DNA of 64,000 nucleotides from Yponomeuta sedellus (Eukaryota; Arthropoda; Insecta; Lepidoptera; Yponomeutidae). The notes under the pieces are model-generated. The model did not search any database. It was not told where the DNA came from and worked only from the letters and a program-made list of their open reading frames with translations. This document shows positions 12,101 through 27,100 of this stretch, piece after piece. The stretch lies in the NCBI GenBank assembly GCA_934045075.1, contig OW203732.1, positions 8,519,001 to 8,583,000 on the forward strand, read 5' to 3'. Position numbers and translations under genes: made by a program. The first letter of the stretch is position 1, and each line of letters begins with the position of its first letter.

Positions 12101-15100
12101 AATTAGAGACGGGTAGTCGGATACGAGATGATTTGTATTGTTGCCCAGTCACGAATCAGTGGCTGAGCCGGTTGTTTAGTACACATCCGAATCTCACTCA
12201 AACTTAGTCCCGACACAGCTAAACGGGGATAAGATGACTTTTATTCTCAAACACATGACCACAAAGTCTAATGATATGTTTTTTCTATTCGATATTAACC
12301 CTTGTATGTCCACACTGCTGGGGCACGGGTCTCTTCCTGCATGGCAGGAAGGTTAGGCCATATTCCACCACGGGGGCCAAGTCCGGGTTGCCGGAGGTTT
12401 ATAAGACAGTGGCGGGCCTTACTGTCAGAAGTTATCAAGCCACCCATAAGGCCTCTGACATGGCTTAACATGACATGGTTTTTTCTATTATTCTCTAATT
12501 TCTCTCTTTTTTATTTTTATTTCTATTTTGGCAACAGACAGTCACAGTGGTATGTGTTATAAATTGTTACAGTGGAAATATACTTAATGCAAAGACTTCC
12601 AGTGCTAAGAGTACAATTTAAGAGAAAATATAGGTAATTTATTTTATTACAGTCGTCCATTGTGCGGTCCAACTAGTCCCCTAGTTTCCACAACACAAGG
12701 AATTCTAGTACCTACGAGTATGAAAACTAGGGCTTCATCCTATTTTATTAAACAGTTTTGGACATTGCATTATATATAATCTCACCTTTACACCTTTACA
12801 CTTGGGGGGTAGGCGGACACCGGGGATTGCCACTTGCCACGATCCTGACAGACCACTTTCGCTGTATCAACACTCATTATTCGTTGCTCAACACTCACAC
12901 GCTGTAACAACACTCACGCCTTTGTTTGCTAATATATCCTCTAATTATTATTGAAACGAAACCAACTTCTTTTTTTTATTTTTCAATCCTTTACCTGGAA
13001 ATAATATTGTGTAGTCCAGGACCACAGTGAGCTGTCTCAGGAAAGGTTCCCCGGTATCGCCGAAGAGGTAGCAGCCGCGAAGGTGGTGGCCGAACATGGC
13101 CGACATGAGATCGCAGCGGCGCACGTACGGCGTCTGCGCCAGCAGCGCTGGCAGCTGCCAAGGAAATATATTCTTTTGTTAATTATTTACATATTGAAAA
13201 TTGAAAATTCTTAAACTAATACCAGCTGTTGTATCACATCACATTACATCACACTATCACACTAATCACATCACATTATACACACACACTCAATAATTAA
13301 AAAACAAAACAAAAGCAATAATCACATCACACTATAATATTATGAAGGCGAAAGTTTGTGAGTGTGTATGTTTGTCCCTGTAAAATACGCTAGTTTAGAC
13401 GGAACTACCAACAATAAATGCTGATGTTACGAGTATATTGTTGTTTTTATTTTCATGTACCATGTCGCTTTAAAATTTGGTGGCAGTTATGATTAGAAAA
13501 GAACTTTTTTTTATTCTACTTTCAAATGTTATTCCCCTAAATGTTTTGAGCAGCATACGAGTATATTCAAAATTTGAATTTGTCCCCTTAGTAGCAAATA
13601 TTGTTCGGGCGCAGATAGCTAGACCATACCAACATACTCCTTTGGTAAAAGGTACATTTTGTTCTTATCTGTTTTTTCCACCACACAACGTAATCGTGAG
13701 TAACATTTAAGCATTGACGACCTCTGAGGCACAGCGGTAGTGCATCTCCCTACCATGCGAGAGGTCCCGGGTTCGAACCCCGGCTGGGGACAAAAAAAAC
13801 CCCCGGTCTTGGATGTTTACATGCTTGTGAAGTCGCTGTGTCTGGTTACCACGACACAAGGTATCCTAGTGTGGGACCAGAAGCAATGTATGTGCCAGTA
13901 TGTAAATGTTATGTTATGTTAAGCACAATCGTGGCGCGACACTCCACACGCTCGCTCCACCGCAAACAAATTGTCTATAGTGAGTTGCCTGATGAGGAGC
14001 TCCCCGTATCGATAAAAAAGTGGTAGCCAAATATGAACTACTTGACATTGCTGGCAGCTGCCCAGATAAGTTTACATTGTGATTAGCCGCGCAGAGGACT
14101 GACCACTATTCGGTTTAGAATGAATGAATGAATGAATAAGCTCCTGATCGTATGTATGAGCGCGGACTCGTTCGCTCATCGGTCATCAGAACGACTGATT
14201 GAGGTGAAAAAATACGAATGTAAAAACTGTTTTAACATTAAAAACTGACATATTATTGGAAATGGAAATCATCATTCTACTCAGAGAGTTTTTACAATGA
14301 CGTTTTGAATAAGGTAATCATTGTTCCCGAAGCCTTTCCATTTTCTGCCGCAGTTGTTAACTTTTAGTCGGATATTTTGTTTGCAAGCCAAAGTTAAAAT
14401 GTTCGAATAATGGTGAAAGAAACAAACTTTTTTGAGTAGATAATGGCTTCACCCCGACATTTTTTTTTCTTCTAGACGGCTTTTATAATCGATCGGCTTT
14501 TATAATCATTTTTCCTCCACTTTGCGGCGAGTGCTTGTAGCCAACGCCGAAAGTCCAGCAGGGACAAGTTACATGAAATTATAATTTGTAGATTATTAAG
14601 GTACGTTTTGTAGAGCAGAACCTACTAGTGGATCTGTGGGTTAATTAACTTTGCAATGTACGTCGAATATAGCCACAAATTGTAGTTCTATGAAACAGCT
14701 AGATCACGATAGATCGACAACCGACAATTACTGGTATCGGATGGATAGAGAAAGCCTAGTCCAGCAGTGAACGAATACAATCTGATGAAAGGATTCGGCG
14801 TGAACGTAACCACCTCCTGATTCTTGCCCATGCGAATTGAAAGCGTAGACGCAAAATATTCGAAGGCTTAGACATTTATCGCATAAAAATAAAATAAGAT
14901 AACTCAACAGAGTCATCAGACATTTACTTTCTCATTCTAATTCAATCTTTGAATGACAAGATACGCAATAGTCTGATTAGAGAACGTTGTGGACTGAAAG
15001 AGGATGTAGTGACTAGAATTGAGACAGGAATGTTGCTTTGGTTTGGACATGTGGAGAGGATTAAGGAAGATTGACGAAACAAATATATATTACGAATGTG

Positions 15101-18100
15101 AGTGGAAGAGCTGGTAAGGGACGGTAAGGGACGTCCCAGGCGGACATATATCGACCAAATAAGGGAAGTATTAGCAAAGGGGAAGATAAAAAGTACCCGT
15201 AACCGGCGTGCGTGCATGCAACGACTTATGAACGTTGATGAAACGAACGTGATCTGTCAGGATGGTGGCAATTGGCAGTCCCTGGTATCTGCCTACACCT
15301 CTGGAATACAGGCGTGAGGTTATGCATATGTCTAATTCAGTCTAGCATGGTGTTCAACACAGATTTTGACAGTCGCTCGACTTTTTATGTAGAATTCAAG
15401 CCATCAGCCTTAAGAGTCGTATACGAATCATTTGCTAATGAAATGAGAATTGGCTCCCATTGGCTTAAAAATTATAAATGTGACGCGACACTGCACACGA
15501 CGGCTCCATAGCCCCACCACAAACACTATAAAGCCTCGCAACTTCTTGCGCCTCAGGGGATTACGAGGCTAGAAAAGGTTTGTGGCTGAGTGCCGCGGCG
15601 CGATTATAGTGTGAATGACCTCTAAATCTACAGTTAGTGCCAAAGAAAATTGTTTAGACTATACGAGAGCAAAATAAGAATAGTAATCACATTTCTATTT
15701 TATTGTTACGCTTTATTGCATAAAAATTATAGAACCAAAGGTAACGATATTAACCCTTGTATGTCTCCACAGCTGGGGCACGGGTCTCTTCCTGCATCGC
15801 AGGAAGTTTAAGCGCTCGGAAAAATTCCACTAGCCGTAGTCACGGGATGGTCACCCATCCTGCACCTGCCCGCGCCTGTTGTTGCTAAACTCAAGTGATT
15901 GATTCCAATGACTCGGTTCGACTAGGCCACGAGCGCTTCCAAAAGGTAACGTGCACTAAAGTAAATGCACTTGAGACCTTGTCAAAGTTAAAATAGTAAA
16001 TTTCTCATGCATCGTGCTAAAAGAGGTTAATGTCACAAGGTTCTAACCTGTTGACATGTTAGTGTATGCGATTGCACACAGGCGGACTTATTTCTTCAAA
16101 ACAGACTGACTGAGATTCTAAACCATTACCACCCATTACTAATAAGACAGAGAGCGTATAAAAATAAGTTTTTATAACTTATTTTTATGACGGACAGGTT
16201 GTCCGCCCTATGTATCTAGACTATGTATGTACTTATGCACATTTTTATACTTTTAATTTAATTTCACCTTCTCCTAAGACACTGGTTACTCGCGTAGCTT
16301 AGGAGACAGGATGCAACGACTAGAATATTGTTCAATATTCTTGTTGTACTATAGTCTTGATTTAGCACCGATATACGAATGTAAAATGAAAGTGCTAGAA
16401 CGTCTAAAATAACTAACATATGATTATACTGAAAAACACACATATACTCCTTCAATCACGCGAAAACACACACAAAAAACACAAACACACACACACACAT
16501 ATATATATATAAACACACACACATACACAGACACACATAAACTGTGTACTTGCGGCTGCAAGTGATGCAAATTACTTCAGCCAGATGTCGCTGCCTGTAA
16601 GAAATACAGAGAGTATTGTAAAGAGGTTCAAAATTCCACTGGTGCCGGTGAGTCGCCCATTAGCTCAGTTGGAAGAGCGCTGGCACGGATCGCCAGAGGT
16701 CGAGGGTTCGAATGCCGGAATGGGTGGGATTTTTAGCCTCTAAAAAGGTTTTTAAAGCAAACTATTGTTATATTTAATTTCACCTACTAAGATTAATGCA
16801 AAATTTAGAGGTATCACTTACCTGTCGGCCTCTTTCTGTCACCCATAGTTGTTTGACGTAAACCCACAACTTATTTAATTGGTAACCTGAGAACCAAGAC
16901 AAAATAACAGAGTCAATGTTGAGAATTAAGCTAATTTTAGGGCCTGTTTCACAATCTGCAAATAAAGTTCCGGATAAGCTATCCGCAACCAGGGATGCCG
17001 TTTGTTCTAATTTTAAATAAATATTCCTATATTGCGTGTGTTTGTTTAAGGCTTCAAATTTAGAACGGCAGCCCTGGTTGCGGATAGCTTATCCGGAACT
17101 TTATTTGCAGATTGTGAAACAGGCTCTAATCTTTTACGTTTTATCTAATCAATAATGGCATTTAATATGTAACAATGTATGAGCATCGCGAGTCATTAAG
17201 GCGCTTAGGGGCACTAATTAGGCCACCAAAGGAATAAAAATCATAACTTGTTTTATAATAAGTTTGTTTCAAAAAGTAGATATAATAAAGATAAGATAAG
17301 AATATTCTTTTTTGTACACCAGGAAAAAAACAAACAAAACATAATTACAAAGGTACAGTACAATTGGCGGCCTTATTGCTTAGAGCAATTTCTTCCAGGC
17401 AACCCACGATGGAGAGTTGCTGAAGAAAAAGTGAGACGGGTAGTTGGTAGTTATAAATATCTTCGGTAACAATTTTTAGAACATACAGCCTAGAATGTAG
17501 TAGAAATATTCTGGAACTTTAATTGATTTCCGCTAAAAATGGCCGGTTTTGGCGGAAATCGATTAAAGTTTTAGATTGTTGGTCCGAGGTTCTAGGCTCT
17601 AAGAATAGTTATCACAGTTGTTAAGATTTCTTATGTACACTTTTAGATAAAAACGTATTATAAAACAAGTTTTGATTTTTATTCCATTTGTGGCGCTAGT
17701 TATCGCCTCTAAGCGCCTTAATAAATAAGTATCAGTGTATTCGACTGCCTCGTTGATCTAGCAATGTCACGTCTGATTACCATGCCGGAGGCCGTAGATT
17801 CGATTCCTACTGGCGATCGCCGTATATTTGTACAAATGCCTCAGCCTTGCTGTATTTTCATGTTTTTGATGTCTTTATCCTAGATTGTAAACAAGGTCTA
17901 AAGAAAGTGTTGTGAGGAAGTTATTTATTCAAACAACGCAAAACCTGAAAATCATTTCTTCAGTGTTATAGATAAAATTATCACTACAAATAGGCAAAAG
18001 TTTAAAGTTTTTTTTAATTTATTGTACAGACTCGTCAGGTTTCAATATTATATGAGAACTATTTCTTTTTTAAAAACCCATTTAGAGGCTAAAAATTCCA

Positions 18101-21100
18101 CCCATGCCGGGATTCGAACCCGCGACCTCTGGCTATCCGTGCCAGCGCTCTTTCCAACTGAGCCAATGGGTGACTCACCGGCATCAGTGAAATTTCGAAC
18201 CTCTTTACACTATTCTCTGTATTACGTACCGGCAGCGACATCTGGCTGAAGAAGATTGCATCACTTACAGCCCCGAGTACCTACTTTGCAGTTAGGTTTT
18301 TACATCGGAATGATATCGCTGTACCCACATGATTATACTATTTTTATTTTTAATGCACTAACCCGTGCTAAGGACAATTTTAAAAACCTATTTAACCTAC
18401 TTTTTTTTATTTCTTGTACAAACTCGTTAAGTTACAATATTAAATGACAATTTAAAACTTTATTTTTACCGGAATTTTGCTTATTAAACTGAAGAAACGA
18501 GTTTTTAGGTTATGCGTTTTATTCATCTTAGTGTGTCGATGGCAAGCCATCGTGTTGAAAGAATTTATCACTTAACGTAAGGGACTCGCTGATTGTTGCT
18601 GCGTTTTATGAATAACACGTTGTATAAATAACTGTATCGCACAACCGATACTTAACTATACAATTATAACGTCGACCACGACCACCTGTGTGGCGCAGCG
18701 GTAGCGCGTCTGCCTACCATGCAAAAGTTCCCGGGTTCGAACTCCGGCTGAGGACAAAAAGACCCCAAGTCTTGAATGTTTATAAACATGTTTGTGATGT
18801 CGTTGTTTCCGGTTCCCATGACACAGAGTATCCTAGTGTGGGGCCAGAAGCAATGTATGTGCCTGTATGTAAAAAAATGTTATAAACCAAGTTGAGACTA
18901 ACTTATAGATTAGCCTTAGATTACATCCTACTGTAAGGCATAACCCTTCAATCATAGAGACATTAAGGGCTTAATCATCACGCGTACCCACTGAAGATTA
19001 ACCATTTCAAGTGCTTGGGTACAGGAAGATTTCGGGCACTTAGTTTCCTTACGACGTTTTCCTTCGCCTTTAGCGAGTGGTACCTCTACTTCAGTTTCAA
19101 TGTACGTAACATAGAAAACAAAGTCAATGGGAAATGCAGGGGTTTGAAAACGGAACCTCGTGGATATGCGGCATGCATTCTACGTGATACTACTGACCAC
19201 GCTATCACCGCTTGTAACATAAAATAAATTACTTGCAAGACAGCATTTAGATATCTGTTAATAACGCACGAGTATGAAAGTAGGATATCAACATTGTAAA
19301 TAAATAAATGCATGGCATTATTAATGGGCTATCGAAGTTCGACTGGACGTTAATACAAAATCAAACTCTGTTAGCCGATTTATAATGCATGTCCCTACTA
19401 TTATACAAAATTAAAAGATCGCACTTAGTAGTTTCTTGCGCCAGTACGCGCTCTCTCACTCGCATACTCTGAGACGTCACACTGGTTCGCGCGGTGAGGT
19501 AGGCAGTAACATAAATCTGTCTGCTACAATTCTGTCACAGAAGTGAGCGGTAGTAGCCCATGTGGGTAGAGTAATGGACTCGGAAGCGATTCCATCCTGG
19601 TTCGATTCCCAGTTCGGGGATGTATGACTTTGTTTATTTTCAAAATTACGATCAGCTGCGAATTTCTAGTACCAGTATCATACGCTAACGGACAAGGAAA
19701 ACCCGGAAAAGGATACCCGGGGCTTGGTTGGCTCCGCACGTATTGACTGGTCTTTCCTGTGGCGAGGCCGAGTAAGGTGTCAGGATGGTCCTAAATACAT
19801 CCTGACAGCTTTCTGGGCAGCTTACTCCATCTATGACAATGTCCCAGGCAGTGCAGCATCCGAGTAATCCCTTCACCCATCTACTGTGACTGAACATGCC
19901 ACCGAACGCTGTATAAATCATAACATAACATTTACATACAGGCTCATACATTGCTTCTGACCCCTCACTAGGATACCCTGTGTCGTGGGAACCAGACACA
20001 ACGACATAACAAACATGTAAACATCCAAGACCTGTATTTTTTTTTGTCCCCAGCCGGGATACGAACCCAGGACCTCTTGCATGGTAGGCAGATGCGCTTC
20101 CGCTACGCCACAGGATCGTCATCTCATCTCTGTCCAGTTGACTACCCTTTAACTTACTGGAAAGCCCCTGATTCTTCAGGAAGTCGATCAACTCCGTCGT
20201 GGCCTTCTCATAGATGGTCAGGGCATGATTACACGAATGCACCAGCTGCATAGTCGTGGCCAGAACTATAGCGGCGAGCATTTTGCCACTTATTATGCAG
20301 AACATAAGCAGTGTGAGCGAGTAGATGTCGTCTATGACGAACTCGTCGCCACCGGTCGAAGTGAGCTCTGATGTCATCACGTAAAACGAGGTCGCGTAGT
20401 TCCAGATTTGCTGGGGTGGTTGACTGGGAAACCAACGCCATGATTCGTACATCACTTAATGTTAGGAATAACATTTGGCAATTAAAGCTAAGCCAAACCA
20501 ACGCGTTAAAGATGGGCGATTGTGAATAACAATCGAATGACAATTCGATTGTTGAAGTTATTCAGATTATTCGAATAAGCCAAGAACAATCGAATTTCAA
20601 AACAAGTGAGACGTAAACAGTAAACTAGTGCACCTGTGACCTGTACATGCTTAATGCTTATAGCCTACGCGATTTGTGGGAAGAGCAACGACATGGACAA
20701 ACATACATTTTCAGGTGGTTTCGGAAGTTGTTGGAAATTGGTACCTAGCTACTTATTGCTATCAACTAAAAGTATACTTTATTGTACGAGGAAAAACGTT
20801 TAATGTTGTATGGCAAACTGAATGAATGAACTAGCGATTTGCAAATCAGTAATAGTTACCGATTTGCAAATCGCTAGTTTATTCATTCATTTACTACGAA
20901 TATCAATTAAAAGTAGGCTTTGTTACCCGGGAAAAACGCGCAATTTTGTATGGCTACATGAATGAATGAACTAGTGATTTTGCTCGATTTTGCGTGCAGA
21001 CGCTGCACCGGACGCCGCGGCCAAACAGAGGACACCTCGATGCGAACAAGTCGCTACAAGTTCCTACGCAACAACTGATCGCCACCGCGAACGTGTTCTG

Positions 21101-24100
21101 GACGCATTGGTTTGGCCAAGCCTTTAAGGATTTTAATGTAGAAATAAGACTACATATATCGATTAGGAGTGATCGTTGCAAAGACGAACCGTTTTATAAG
21201 ACCGTTTTGTGTTCCGCGACGATAGGACCGTTTTACGTTTCATTATAAAGCAGTGCCAGAGACTCTAAAGCAGTGCCAGCGTTCGTTCGTCGCGAGACCA
21301 GTCCTTAGATTATTTGACGCGGATATGTCCTTTAGTGCTATATTAATAGAGCCTAGAACGTAATGAGATCATTGCGACGTCGTCGTCGGCTCCTTGCTCG
21401 TTCCGTTCGTTTTGGTCTGTGATACAATAAAGTAATCTTTATGTCTATGAGTATACAGTCGAATATCGTGTAAAACAACTTATTTTTTCCGATGTTTCGT
21501 GATTTCGTCTCATTCGCACTCGTTTGACCGTCCTCTGCGACTTGCTCGTTCGCATACAATGAAACCAGTTGCGAACGAGGACCGTTTCGAGGACCTGTTT
21601 TCGTTCCAGAAAAAACGGTTGCGTTTCGTCGTCGAAATATCGGACAACGACCCACTCCTAATATCGATAGAAACTTGGTAACGTCTTAACCAGCACAACT
21701 AGCCAGAAGCTTAAGTCGTAAGAGGAAGCCGTAAGGACCCTAAGAGAAGAAGCGAACTCACGCAGCTAAATAGCACCTTGTAACTCTTTCCAGATCAGTA
21801 CAGCCCTAAGGGAGCATGTTATGGTCTCTTGTGCTAGTTTACTTAGGCAACTTTTAACCGCATTTTATAGCATATATCATTTGTGTATTTTTCAGAAAAG
21901 GGGCGATGACGGCATGGCTTTTTGCCGGGTTGCCTACTTCATTCCGAAAATTCTTTGTTCGAAATACGGTTCACCAGCGAATGACACTTCGATCGATTGA
22001 TTGTTCGACGCATTTTGTATACAATGTTTTTGGTGTTCGGTGCCTTGTTACTTCGAAAACGTTTTGCCGATGGCTCGTTACTTCAAAAAATCTTACACCG
22101 GTGCATTATATTAACGATGATATCGTAGGGGACCCTTTTTGCCTGGGTGGCCGAAAGTGGCTAAAACTGATGATCAGAGGGAATCAATGGGGCACAAATA
22201 TGGATAATTTCCTGCTTTGGCATAACTTTGAGACAGGGTCATTTTCAACCACTTTGTTCTTAAAGTCATATTTATATAGGTATTGAATACTGTTTTATTT
22301 TTTATTTCTTTTGAGCTTGTTCTGAAAATAATCTATAGTATAAAAATGAATCACTAAATGTGTTGGTTAGCGCAAATCTCGAGAACAGCTGAACCGATTT
22401 CGCTAATTCTTCTTTTAGAATATTCCTTGAAGTACGAGGATAGTTCTTACGGAGAGAAAAATAATAAAATAATTAAAGAATCCACTATTAGTCGGTACGA
22501 AGTTCGCTTGGTTCAGCTATGTATGTAATATTTTATTTATGATAAAAAGTATTCTGTGCGTCATTATGCACCTACTTTGTAATCACATTACATAAACTCA
22601 CGCTTGTAGCCTAGAGGGGAAGGCTAAACAAGAGGAAGGTCAGGGGTTGCCATTTGCCACGATCCTGACAAATCTTTTTCACTACCTCAACGATATCAAC
22701 CCATGTATGTCCCTACTGCTGGGGCACGGGTCTCTTCCTGCATCGCAGGAAGGTTGGACCATACTCCACCACGAGGGTCACGTTCGGGTTGGTGGAGGAT
22801 TGTAAGACAGTGGCGGGCCTTACAGTCAGAATTTAAAAACCTACTCGTATTTAGAGGCTAAAAATTCTACCCATGCCGAGATTCGAACCCGCGACCTCTG
22901 GCTATCCGTGCCAGCGCTATTTCCAACTGAGCTACTGGGCGACTAACCGGCATCAGTGAAATTTCGAACCTCTTTACAATATTCTCTGTATTACGTACAG
23001 GCAGCAACATCTGACTGAAGTAATTTGCATGACTTGCAGCCCCGAGTACCTATTTTGCAGTTAGGTTTTACATCGGATTTATCGCTGTACCCACATGATT
23101 ATATTATTTTTAATGCACTAACCCGTGCTAAGGACAATTTTAAAAACCTATTTAGAGGCTAAAAATTCCACCCATGCTGGGATTTATCAAGCATCCCATA
23201 AGGCCTCTGACACGGCTTAACGACTGCCATTATATGACAGCCGGCACCAACGGCTTGTCGTGCATTGCGAAGCACGGAAGCGCCCGGAAAAATGCCACTA
23301 GAGGTAGTCACGGAACGATCACCCATCCTGCACCTGACCGCGACTGTTGTTGCTTAACTCAATTGATTGAATCCAATCACTCGGTTCGACAAGGCCACGA
23401 GCGCTTCTACTTTAACATAAGTAAAGAAAGGAAGCAGCTTCTTACTCGACAAACAAGTGCATCTTCAACGTCCGAATCATGCTGACGGGCGTAAGAGCGA
23501 TTAGCATCACCAGCCAGACGCACGTGAACGTATGAAGTAGGAGTATCACCACAAAGCACGTCATCGCTGTCTAGAAAGTCAATGATTTCGATTTAGTTTT
23601 CTGCGATATCAACCCTTGTATGTCCCCACTGCTGGGGCACAAGTCTCTTCCTACACTGCAGGATGGTTAGGCCATACTCCACCACGGGGGCCAAGTCCGG
23701 GTTGGTGGAGGATTGCAAGGCAGTGGCGGGTCTTACTGTCAGAAGTTATCAAGCCCCCCATAAGGCCTCTGACATGGTTTAACGACTGCCATTCATGACA
23801 GCCGGTACCAACAGCTTAACGTGCCTTGCGAAGCACGGAAAACGCTCGGATAAAATGCCACTAGCGGTAGTCACAGGACGGTGACCCAACCAGCACCTAA
23901 CCGCGCCTGTACTTGCTTAACTCAAGCGATTGATTCCAATCACTCGGTTTGACTAGGCCACGAGCACCTCACTGGTTCACTTGCTTTTCTTACTTATCTT
24001 CTATAGGAGTCGACATACATACTCCTGAAGGGTACAGATAGAGATTGTCAACAGCGGAAAGGCGACTTTAAGCAAGATAGCTACGACATCAATGAGGCTC

Positions 24101-27100
24101 AAATACTCAGGTTACCTCGTGATGTTGGGTACCCTTCATATAAGTGCCATAGCTGCCACTAAATTTCTTGAAGTACGTTGTTGTTATATTGTTGACGACA
24201 GACCTTTTCATTGTTTAGTTTTAATTTATATAGATACTGTTTTTTTACTATTGCCTGTTTTAAATTAAATTTAGTTGGAGTTCTTTCGGTTTATTTTTTG
24301 GGGGTCTAAATCAATATCTGATGGCAAAAAGTCTAAGTTGTTGAATACGGATTTACAGATTCACAGAAAAATAAAAGCATCGACACCTATACGATGTTTA
24401 ATAAGTCTACTTATTTGAAAATAGTTTTAATGAAAATGGATGGATCATGCCAAAAATAAGATTATGTGCTTAGCACCAAACGAATTTAGAGATTAGGAAA
24501 CTGGAGAACCGACGGGGTAAAAGATACACCACGGATCTAAGGTAGTGTACCTGTCGAGGTTAAAATGAGTACCGTTGGTACATTGTGGTCAGTACAAGTA
24601 CATTGTGTTAAATTACCTGTAGGTTAGTAAGATTGTTGGTCAGTTCTGCTGATGTTTTGTTATAAAACTCCCATAAATATTTGATTCTAAACAATTTATT
24701 CAGCCTCAAGTAATGCATCCACGTCAATGATTTTCTGTAAAACGTTTACACACACAATATTGACTTAGTTCTTGTTCGTATATGCTGCCTTCATGAGTAG
24801 ATTCGTATTTACACAATAATTTGTCCCTATCTTTTCAGGGACAAATTATTGTGTATTAAAAATATTTAAAATATTGTGTAAATCTGATTATTATTATAGT
24901 GTAAAACTGTAATTACGAACGATGGATTTGACCACTACACGAAATTTGTTTTTCGCTATTCTAGTCAATTTCAAGACATTTAAGATAAAAAGATGGTATT
25001 TGCTTCTCCATTTAATAGACAGAAATATAAATTACTAGCTGTGCCCCGCGGTTTATTAGGGAAAATAAATTTTCTATTAACAGTAAAAGATATTTTCCCG
25101 CAGCAAAACGTAGCCTATGTGTTAATCCAGGGTATCAGCTAACTCCATACAATGTTTTATTAAATCGCTCTAGACGTGTAGAAGCAACAAACATACACAC
25201 TCACAAACTTTCGCCTTCATAATATTAGTGTGAAGTGTGATGTGATGATGTGATTAGTGTGATGTGACATGATAGTGTGATTTACTTTAAAATTATTATC
25301 TGACTTCTGAATCATTTCGTACTTACGAGAAACAAAAGCCGAATATATCAAGCGGTAAATTGACAAACAAATCGCTGTAGACCTGACACTTGCGTCGGAA
25401 ATAGCGTCGGCGACATCGTTGGGGATCTACGACCAAATCTCCATGCTTATTAGCGTAACCCTGGAGAGCAAAAGTACTTACTTTAGAATAACTGAAGATA
25501 AGATGAACTTAAGTCCATTTATTTGATTGGCAGAGGTTAAGCTTTTAAGTTAAGCTTTTTTATTACCCATTGTATATTTATGTTGCAAATGTATACTGAA
25601 ATAATATAAACTTCATGTAAAAGTAACTAACTAAGAACTTGTATTGTAAAAGAAGTCGAGAAGTGATTAATATTTCTAGTTTTAAAACTTTATACTTACT
25701 TGTTGCTTGTGCTAATAAGAAACATGATAAATTCTTTATCTCTTATTCTGTAGTAATTACGTGGAAATCTATAATTGGTTTTACTAAAAGTACTTTACTA
25801 AGATTTCCCTAACAATAAATAAAATAAAAGTAGACAAGAATATTCTTTAGTGAAGACGATTCCCAGCTGTCACCCCGGGGGACAGGGCTAGAGGGAACTA
25901 ATGGGAACAATCGGTTTAAACAATGGAGAATGGACTCGGAAGCGGAGACCCAGATTTGATTTTCAGTGCAAGAAAGAACCTCTAACTTTGTTTATTTCAA
26001 AGTTAAGTACATCTGCAATTGTGTAGTAGTAACAGCACACGTTAAATGTAAAGGAAAACGACGTGATAAAACCTGCGGCTTTGTTGGTTTCGCACGTGTT
26101 GAGTAGATAAAACGACGAAGCTGTCATAATGGTATAGGTGCTGGGCAAGGACACTCACTACATTTAAAAACCATATCCCAGGCACTGCAGCATCCGAGTG
26201 GTTTCTTCACCCATCTAGTGTGAGTGAAGGTGCCACTCGAGGCTGCATAAATCATCTCATTACGTAGATGCAAAGTATATACTATAATATATACAGTCAC
26301 GTGCACTAAATGTATGCATGTATGCACTTCAGTACCTTGTCAAAGTAGTCAATTTGTCATACATCAGGCTAGAAGGGGTTAATGTGACAAGGTTTCAAAG
26401 TGCTTACATGTTAGTGCACGCGACTGTACTATGTAAGTAAACAAAAGTTTTACCTCGTGGATAGTAAAATATGTTTTTATGTAGAAGTAAATGTCAAATA
26501 ACGCGTGGAACCAAAATATGATCGGGCAGTTGTTGATGGTGACCCAATTGTAGAGCACAAAAACGTAGTTCAGAACAGCCATGATACACGTCACGTAGCC
26601 GAAAACCTGAAATTTTTAAAGGAATAAGATTTAATATTATCAACATAAAAAGTATAAATAAACCCCGCTGATTTTTTGCAATTTTTGCCAACCACAGTAC
26701 AAGTGGTACAAAAGATAAAAATGGAGAGAATATTTTTATTTAACCTGATAAGTTTGGTTTAGTTCATTGGTGCGTCCGTTCGTTTGTTTCTTGGTTTGTT
26801 AGTCCTATGTCCAGTAGCGGACAAGTATGTACTGATTGATTTAATAAAAAGTTTGATTGAAACTTTCTAGTTTGCAATCGGTAAACTGCAATTTGCAGTC
26901 GTTAAACTGCTGTAGTAGACTGGCAGAATTGTTGTTTGCTTAGGAAATTTAGGTACCTACTATTATTCAGTGTTTGTTTTCGTTTTTAATGACTCGCTAT
27001 GCTTATACATACTAAAGTGACTTACATAGATACACACATACGAATAGACTAGATTAATACTTATTCAGATGCAGATGGTATGGCATACGTGATGGGATGG

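Noticed and set aside
13215..13400. CRISPR-like array
   Set aside because: Short CACATCA repeats without spacers; simple sequence in a eukaryotic intron.
20158..20454. Longer version of exon 40 starting at the distal AAG
   Set aside because: It would need phase 1 from exon 39, which supplies phase 2. The TTTCCCAG acceptor at 20423 fits.
19685..20455. A single 256-codon minus-strand gene
   Set aside because: Its first third is channel exon 40 and the rest is intron plus a SINE. The GTAAGT donor and the fit with exon 41 show where coding ends.
21906..22286. 126-codon plus-strand frame
   Set aside because: No domain, no splice context, composition of AT-rich intron; most likely chance.
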